Part shown: in pieces, positions 56,776 to 64,000 of the stretch | How the letters are laid out: each line of letters starts with the position of its first letter | Numbering within the stretch: the stretch's first letter is position 1 | Assembly (NCBI RefSeq): GCF_964340395.1 | Contig: NC_135569.1 | Span: forward strand, 6,748,040-6,812,039 | Source of the DNA: Glandiceps talaboti | Taxonomy: Eukaryota; Hemichordata; Enteropneusta; Spengelidae | Direction: 5' to 3' | DNA length: 64,000 nucleotides | Program-made: the position numbers and the translations under genes | The notes under the pieces: model-generated | What the model was told of the DNA's origin: nothing | Seen by the model: the letters and a program-made list of their open reading frames with translations, nothing else | Database searches by the model: none

Positions 56776-57405
56776 AAGCAAAGAGCTGTCTTCTATGTAC
56801 AACATATCGTATAAATATCACTATAGAACATCAACTTAATATGGTTATACAATACACGTAATATGATCCTAATCCCATACTGTTCAGTAACTATGTTAGT
56901 TATTTCTGATAATAATGAACCTCGGGCTTGAATTTTTTCTCAATATTATCCTAAGGTAACTAAGTGTATATGTATTGGAAAAAGTTTAACAAATTTTTAC
57001 AGAGATATATGTACTTGTGGTTTTGATACAAGAGTTAATCTCAAAGTATGTATTGTAACATTGTATTGTGTAATTGATAGCATTACGTGTATGTGTGTTT
57101 GGTGGCATATAAGTTTACTTTGTAGAAAACACTGCAGTGGTATTCTTAAAGACTTAGTATTAGTTCTTCAATCTAATTACAGCAGGAGAAATAAGCCGTA
57201 CTGAACAGAAGTCAGAAATGTCTGTTTCTTGCAGAGGGTGTTAGATTATAGATCCTCCACCAACGTCTATGGTAAGGTTAGATATATGACATTGTTTATT
57301 GCGTTTCTAGGCAACCAGCCCATTATTTTACAGATAGTGAAAAATACATTTCTGTCGTAAAAGTGAGAGAGAAATATATTACATACTATCATAAACCCTG
57401 TATGT

Positions 57406-57406
<1 letters not shown>

Positions 57407-57437
<31 letters not shown>

Positions 57438-57447
57438 GGGGGGGGGG
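57407..57447. repeat. T30-G11 homopolymer junction
   Basis: About thirty T directly followed by eleven G. A homopolymer-prone site where assembly length is unreliable. Confidence 0.9.
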
Positions 57448-57869
57448 GTCTATGATAGTGTTTACTTTGGAAGTTCTCATCTCCATAGCTTTATATACAT
57501 ATTTACACAAACTGAGCAAGATATCTGAATTTAATATAGCAGTACTCACTAGAATGTTAAACTTATTGTAATTGGGTTAGTTGTTAACATTGATTGGTAA
57601 GAGTTGGTTTCTAAGGTGATCATATACTGGACAAATTAAAAGAAAGTGGTGCTCATCTTCGATATCTCCTAATTACATATTAAGTACACAATCTATTATG
57701 AGAATCAATACCATGATGCCATGCAGAGGGTGACTTTAATATATACATTAATTGTAATACAATTGTCACATTACCTGTTTGTTATGATTACATGTAGTTA
57801 GTTTACACTTGGTATGAATGAAATAAACAGTGCGGCAATCAAGGTAAACACTTCACTTGAGTATAAGGA

Positions 57870-57985
57870 GGTTGTAATATGACAGAACCCCATGACGCAC
57901 GAATATAAGTACATGTATGGTGCACTCGGGTATTTGCGTGAGTGATTGCAGTGTTCTCTGCGGTTGTACTTTCATGAGAGTAGCG
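57870..57985 (-). repeat. Dispersed repeat, family F (copy 3, inverted)
   Basis: AATATGACAGAACCCCATGA, TGGTGCACTCGGGTATTTGC and TCTCTGCGGTTGTACTTTCA are the inverse of the 56.7-kb copy, about 1.2 kb away. Confidence 0.75.
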
Positions 57986-59527
57986 AGTCTTGGACAGTGC
58001 CATAAAAGAGGCCGTGGTTTAGGACAATGTGCGTATCGAAAGAGAGAGGTCTTGAGATTCAAGATTCAATGCTAGTGGTATCGAAATCATGACAGAAAAA
58101 GACGTCTTGAGATTCAATGCCTTGGATATAGCACATACGTGTAGACATAGACTTTAGTTTATTTGCATTTGTGCTCCAAATTTTTTTCTTCTGTACTTTC
58201 ACTCAAAGTACATGTAAGGCTACAGAATACAAATACCTAAACCTACAAAACTCAGGGATCAATTCAAATTTTATACATACATTTGTAAACTCCTATTTAA
58301 CCAAGCAATGAAAGTTAAATGGGCAAGTTCGGATGCTATACCATTAATAGACTACGCTCGACTGAGCTTTGAAAGCTAAAATCTATAAACATCTGATTTT
58401 ATCTCATTTTCATCCCAGCTTTGAATAGCGAAATCGACAATTTTCTGATTTTATTCAATCTTATAAATATAGAGTACTCATCTAAAATCTAAAAGTTAAA
58501 TCTACGAGATTCGGATTTTATTCAATTTTAAACATAGACAATCATTTAAGCTTTAAATGGCTAAAGCTACCAACTTCTGATGTTATTCAATTTCGGGTCT
58601 AGTTCCTGACAGTGACGTTGACTTCACACTTTCACCGTCTAGTTAATCTTGTGACTCTTGCACAGAATTCTGTGCCTCCCTCCCCAACAGCATTCATAAA
58701 AACATGATGATGTCATCGCGTCTCCACATGATTTTAGTTTAAACAGACTGGAGGTGGTGTCCTAGTTGGACATTTGCATATCATATCAATCCTAGAAAAA
58801 ATGAGAAAAGTCAAAACCATTTGAGCGATGAAGACAGCCTGTCAATTTGTGATGGTTTACTACTGACATGCGGCGTTCACACTTTGCTCACTATGGGGGT
58901 CGAACCACAATTAACACCTTGAGTCACAGACTTGACTAGACGGTGAAAGTATGCAGTCAACGTCACCGATGGGAACGAGACTATTCAATTGTATACTAAT
59001 AAAGATGTTACTCATCCAATTATCTAAAAGTTAAATCTACCAGAGATTCTGTTCAGATGTATACCACCGGTACATACACAAGTTACTCATCCTAGCTCTG
59101 AAAGTTAATTCCTCAAGATTCGGTAGTAATCCTTGAGATAACACAATACCCAACCACACTGATTACCTTGAGTTCATTACAGTGTACATTGAACGATATA
59201 CGTGGAAACTCATCATACAAACAGAAAATGCATTGTAAATGCAAGGCCAGTATGTTGTATTGACCCTACATTATGTATCACATACAAATTGAGAGAGTAC
59301 AGGACAAGACACCTTTCCTGTTCATCTCTGGTCTTTATCCCATAAACTCTTTAATCCAACAAACTGTCTATATTTATGAAACACATTTTGGTTAATTGAT
59401 TGAATCTGATTAAAAAAGTCTGTCAGTTGATAACTTAGACTTACGTTGTAATCTCCATTCAGTTTCGCGACATGTATCTTTTTCTAAATTACAGCTTACT
59501 GACCTTACATTTTTAATTGCTATGTAT

Positions 59528-60690
59528 ACACACCTAGCCTATCTACTGGTATTGAACTTCCACACACACATGTATATAGACAGGCTATTGGTATTGAACT
59601 GCTACATACAGCTATAGACAGTCTACTGGTATTGAACTGCTACACACAGCTAGACAGTCTACTGGTATTGAACTGCTACATACAGCTATAGACAGTCTAC
59701 TGGTATTGAACTGCTACACACAGCTATAGACAGTCTACTGGTATTGAACTGCTACACACACCTAGTCTGTCCACTGGTATTGAACTGCTACATACACCTA
59801 GATAGTCTACTGGTATTGAACTGCTACACACAGCTATAGACAGTCTACTGGTATTGAACTGCTACATACAGCTAGACAGTCTACTGGTATTGAACTGCTA
59901 CACACAGCTATAGACAGTCTACTGGTATTGTACTGCTACATACAGCTATAGACAGGCTATTGGTATAGAACTGCTACATACAGCTATAGACAGTCTACTG
60001 GTATTGAACTGCTACACACAGCTATAGACAGTCTACTGGTATTGAACTGCTACACACAGCTATAGACAGTCTACTGGTATTGAACTGCTACACACACCTA
60101 GACAGTCTACTGGTATTGAACTGTTACACACACATGTATATAGTCTGTCTACTGGTATTGAACTGCTACACACAGCTAGACTGTCTACTGGTATTGAACT
60201 GCTACACACACCTAGATGGTCTACTGGTATTGAACTGTTACACACACATGTATACTCTGTCTACTGGTATTGAACTGCTACACACAGCTAGACTGTCTAC
60301 TGGTATTGAACTGCTACACACACCTAGATGGTCTACTGGTATTGAACTGCTACACACACCTAGATGGTCTACTGGTATTGAACTGCTACACACAGCTAGA
60401 CTGTCTTAGTACTAGTATTGAACTGTTACATACACCTAGATGGTCTACTGGTATTGAACTGCTATACACCTAGACTGTCTACTGGAATTGAACTGTTACA
60501 TACACCTAGATGGTCTACTGGTATTAAACTGCTACATGTGCACACACCTACATGTACATTTAGCCTGTCTACTGGTATTGAACTGCTATATACACCTAGA
60601 CTGTTTACTGGAATTGAACTGTTACATACACCTAGCCTGTCTACTGGTACATGTACATGTATTGAACTGCTACAAACAGCTAACCTGCCA
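59528..60690. repeat. 30-38 bp minisatellite, about 30 units
   Basis: Unit CTACTGGTATTGAACTGCTA then CACACAGCTATAGACAGT. Variants CACCTAGATGGT and CATGTATATAGT alternate in the second half. Open frames such as LLVLNCYTHLDG on both strands come from the repeat and are not genes. Confidence 0.96.
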
Positions 60691-62613
60691 ACTCCTATAG
60701 TCTTGTAGTAAGAACTCTGATCTGTGCTCTGAAGGTTGCCAAACATGCCAAGGATGGCAATACCTCTAGTGTGCAGTAATATCACACAAGCATGTATCTT
60801 AATAGTACTGCTCTTCTATATAGAAATTAATACAAGAATTTTGTAAAAAATCCATGTAACAGAATTCAAGCCACAAATGGAAATCAGAGAAAAATCAATT
60901 TTTAGTCTTGGTTGATACTGGTAACTCATTTATTCAAGTAATTTCATACAATACTAGTGACTTGTATGTAATTGGATATACCAGGGTATTGCATTATCAA
61001 GCTTGTCAAAATTATATAGGAATCTAGGAGAATGCCAATTATACCAGACTACGAACTCAATTCCAAGAGGATATTCCAACAACATAACATGCTATTGCAT
61101 ATTTTTGTTTGCTAACTGCCATGAGACATTCCATGTCCATAGCAACAACATCCTGTGAACAATGAATATGAAACAAGTTTCACTTCTGTATTTCTCAGCA
61201 ATTGCGCACAATGTGGTTTGTGTAAAATCATGACATGACTTTCCAGTATTCAATTTATGAAAATGCTTTTTAAGTGGTGTCCGCCTTTTAGTGTATTCAT
61301 ATATGCATACATGTACTTTGAGTCTATGTTTACAGATTGTATTTTAGCATACTTTAATGGCTGAAACACAGCTTGCACCAAATTACATCAACATGAAAGT
61401 GGAATTTCACTTTTTCAATTCTGAGCAACAACATTGTACATGTCATTATAGAACAATTGACAGGCATACGAATAACACATTAACTTACAAAGTGCCTGCA
61501 CACATATATTAAATCAGCAAAAACTTCTCCTATTTTCATCCACCATAATGTAGGAAATAAGTAGCAAAGCGTGTAAATAATGTTCCTGCACAAAACTAAA
61601 CAATTTCTCACATACACATTATTTTATTTGATTCGTAGAAAGCAAATTAGCTAGTCTAAAAAATGAAGGGAGCTGCTGTCTGGCAAAGTGTGAAAAATTG
61701 TCTTCCTCAAAAACTTTGGGAACAAAGCTATATGTTCTACTTACTGTTCAGTGCAAGTGATGTTGGTAGCCAAAATTCTGTTATTTTTCACTGTTCAGTG
61801 CAAAATGTGTTTGTAAAGTACATGGTAGTCAAATTCTGTTACTTTTTATCTGCCATACTTTATGAAAATGACTTCATTTCCTGGAGTAGCATTCCTCTTC
61901 AAGTAAAGACAAAAGACAACACTGCAAGTAGTCGTACAAATACCCCGACTTGTCAAAATAGACAAGTAAAAGATGAACAGAAGATCACTTTTGTCTTGTC
62001 TATCCTACACATGATGACATAAGAAGGAATTATATTCCAGATTATTTTTTCGACCCACCTGTTCTCTATAAATTTAATAAATTATTAACAAAAAAACATA
62101 AACATTTATTACGACAACTTTCACGAAATGTTTACTTTATTTTTCAAAACAGAGCTTCATTGATTGATAATTAGATATGATGGTAAACTACTGTACAAAT
62201 TTTGGTTTATAATCTTTGAATGTAAAGGTCGGTGGCTTAATACATTGTGTAATACGAATAAAAGCATATCGTACAAATACCTTGAGTATAAAGCCGCACA
62301 GACACTCACGTGTCACGAGATTCTGTCATACATCTTTACTATCATTCAGTGTTTTATCTCTTTATATTAGGACTTACAGTTTCACATGACAGTCAATCAG
62401 ATAAGTATGATGCCACCCATTGCAAAAAAAACATGATAAACACTTATCGCAGCAAAGAAAGAGGAAATTAAATGTTATTTCAAACTAAGATAACGCCAAT
62501 GAGATGAGTGCTTGATTTTATCACACTCTGTAAATGGCACACCGATGCTTTCATCATGGGATACACTGAGCAAGTTTTACCTGACAAAACTTAGTACAAG
62601 TTTGCAATTTTCA

Positions 62614-62714
62614 TAGACTGTAAGATACGTTGTGACATTTCGCCCTCACCGGCCTCCTCTCTAGGGGTTGCCTGATGTTTGAGGGCGCCCTGTCATGGCG
62701 TACCTTACAGACTA
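62614..62714. mobile_element. 101-bp MITE with perfect 9-bp target duplication (copy 2)
   Basis: Begins TAGACTGTAAGATACGTTGT and ends GCGTACCTTACAGACTA. Flanked by CAATTTTCA at 62605-62613 and 62715-62723. Same family as 25244-25342. Confidence 0.9.
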
Positions 62715-63039
62715 CAATTTTCAATGATACTTTTTAATATTAGGAAAGACTACATTATCAACAAACTCATATTTTGGTTGATGTTCTTTTTACATTCTAT
62801 CTCAGATTCATCAGAGGTAGAGAGGGTATGTTACCTGTGGTATACTTTGAAAAGGGGCGTCATGCAACAAACCCCAGACCCCATTTTAGACATAATTTTG
62901 TCCATACATGTACATATTTAGTAGTCTTCACCCAAATCTATTCTGCATATTAGAACATGTATTTGTTTAGTCTGGATGCCAACATGGTCTCTAACGAAAC
63001 CACATCTGGTCAAAGTCCCTCAATCAGCACAAAAAGTTG

Positions 63040-63415
63040 TTTGGTATAATCATAACGATACTAGTACTGAATAGGAACTAGACTACAGGACTTCTAGAGT
63101 AAAGACGTTGACTACACTGTGAGTGGAGGTGTAAATTATAACGATACTGTATATATATTAGGAACTAGACTACAGGACTTCTAGAGTAACGACTTTGACT
63201 ACACTGTGAGTGGAGGTATAAATCATAACGATAATGTATAGGAACTAGACAACACGACTTCTAAAGTAACGACTTTGACTATACTGTGAGTGGAGGTGTA
63301 AATCGTAATGATACCGTATAGGATCAAGACTACAGGACTTCTAGAGTAACGACTTTGACTATACTGTGAGTGCAGTTGTAAATCGTATCGATAACATATA
63401 GGAACTAGACTAGAA
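63040..63415. repeat. 79-bp minisatellite, inverted copy, about five units
   Basis: TAGGAACTAGACTACAGGAC, TTCTAGAGTAACGACTTTGA, CTATACTGTGAGTGGAGGTG, TAAATCGTAACGATA are the reverse complement of the 46.5-kb unit. The unique flank CAAAGTCCCTCAATCAGCAC (about 63015) is the inverse of the flank at 47.4 kb. Confidence 0.93.
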
Positions 63416-63981
63416 TTTGTTTGGCAGAACCTGTTTGGAATATTATCAGACACCATATCATTTTCCACTGTAATTCAATACACTGAATCTGTTCAATAAT
63501 TTTCCGCAACATAGCCCTGTCAAATACAAATGCAGTCTCAAATCTAAATGGATTTCTACAGAAATGAGTGGGTGTGTTTATGTGTGTATTCATCGACAGA
63601 AAAAAAGAAAATTGCTGGGAGCAATTTCCCAGCATACAAAGAAGAAAAAAAAAGAAGCTATACTAAAATCTTGTGTAGATAAAAGTATTAACATGCACCT
63701 GTTGGATATGACATTTCCGCCGAATAGACAGGACTGCTTCAAGCTCAATTCACCATTAGTTAGTTTTAAAAGTTATACATACTGCAAGCATATCAGATAC
63801 AGACGTGTATGATAAAAACCACACATCCAAGTTACTGTATTGATACCCTATGAACGTAAACAGGCTTAATAAGAAACTAAATGAGGACTAGCAGATTTCC
63901 CAGCAGGATTAGTAGATTTCAATTTCCACTCGTCCTGTCCAGTAGGTTTTGACAAGAATTTTTAACCCCTGATGTTATTAA

Positions 63982-64000
63982 AGGGGTCAGTACAAGCTCA
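63982..64000 (+). mobile_element. Possible start of a TTAA-type MITE cut by the window end
   Basis: TTAA at 63978-63981 is followed by AGGGGTCAGTACAAGCTCA, close to the AGGGGCACAAGCTGAG terminus at 28050. The rest lies outside the window. Confidence 0.4.

Larger units (their letters stand above)
48801..64000. other. No recognisable exon; CAMTA 5' intron or intergenic
   Basis: I looked on the minus strand for the expected upstream CAMTA coding sequence (vertebrate RHRWNTNE before the first exon here) and did not find it. The longest non-repeat open frames (plus strand at 55490-55984 and 61663-62022) have no recognisable domain, and the second contains a local duplication. Tandem repeats and MITE fragments in this stretch are listed separately. 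Confidence 0.6.

Noticed and set aside
60060-60785. Frames with repeated LLVLNCYTHLDG or SSSIPVDCLGVC
   Set aside because: They are translations of the 30-38 bp minisatellite on both strands.
61663-62022. 119-codon plus-strand frame
   Set aside because: Contains a local duplication (CTGTTCAGTGCAA twice) and no recognisable domain; chance frame is more likely.

Overview
The window is metazoan genomic DNA, AT-rich by eye, from an invertebrate I cannot name. It has a gene split by short GT-AG introns, many small non-autonomous inverted-repeat transposons (MITEs), minisatellites and long tetranucleotide microsatellites. Nothing prokaryotic or viral was seen. The only gene I recognise is a CAMTA-family transcription factor (calmodulin-binding transcription activator) on the minus strand. 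I traced 16 consecutive internal coding exons from about 48.80 kb down to 32.49 kb. They encode about 1,454 residues with the family's domain order: CG-1 DNA-binding domain, long S/T/N/Q-rich linker, TIG domain, short coiled segment, ankyrin repeats, S/P-rich linker, and five IQ motifs. All splice phases join without a break. The first coding exon(s) upstream of 48.80 kb and the last exon downstream of 32.49 kb were not found. The slow divergence from vertebrate CAMTA1 suggests a conservative bilaterian lineage (hemichordate, amphioxus, brachiopod or mollusc would all fit), but this is inference.

Layout. 0-2.5 kb: gene-free, with inverted-repeat elements. 2.66-20.57 kb: a very regular satellite array of about 39 head-to-tail copies of a 461-bp unit. 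Interior copies are nearly identical and edge copies have diverged, and two marker SNPs show that a 16-unit block was duplicated inside the array. The array is flanked by direct copies of another roughly 100-bp sequence. 20.7-32.4 kb: gene-free DNA with microsatellites, minisatellites (one rich in CCAAT boxes) and several MITEs. 32.49-48.80 kb: the CAMTA exons; most of the larger introns carry a tandem repeat, palindrome or MITE. 48.8-64 kb: repeat-rich DNA with no recognisable exon, either CAMTA 5' intron or intergenic; it includes a 30-38 bp minisatellite at 59.5-60.7 kb and an inverted copy of a 79-bp minisatellite also present in a CAMTA intron.

The points most worth a second look are: the higher-order duplication inside the satellite; tandem arrays that appear to grow from MITE ends (23.7 kb and 56.2 kb); a roughly 100-bp MITE with two clean 9-bp target duplications; and three local features at CAMTA splice sites (a duplicated donor 77 nt into an intron, a duplicated acceptor 64 nt upstream, and a CAGCAG tandem acceptor) that could change the protein.
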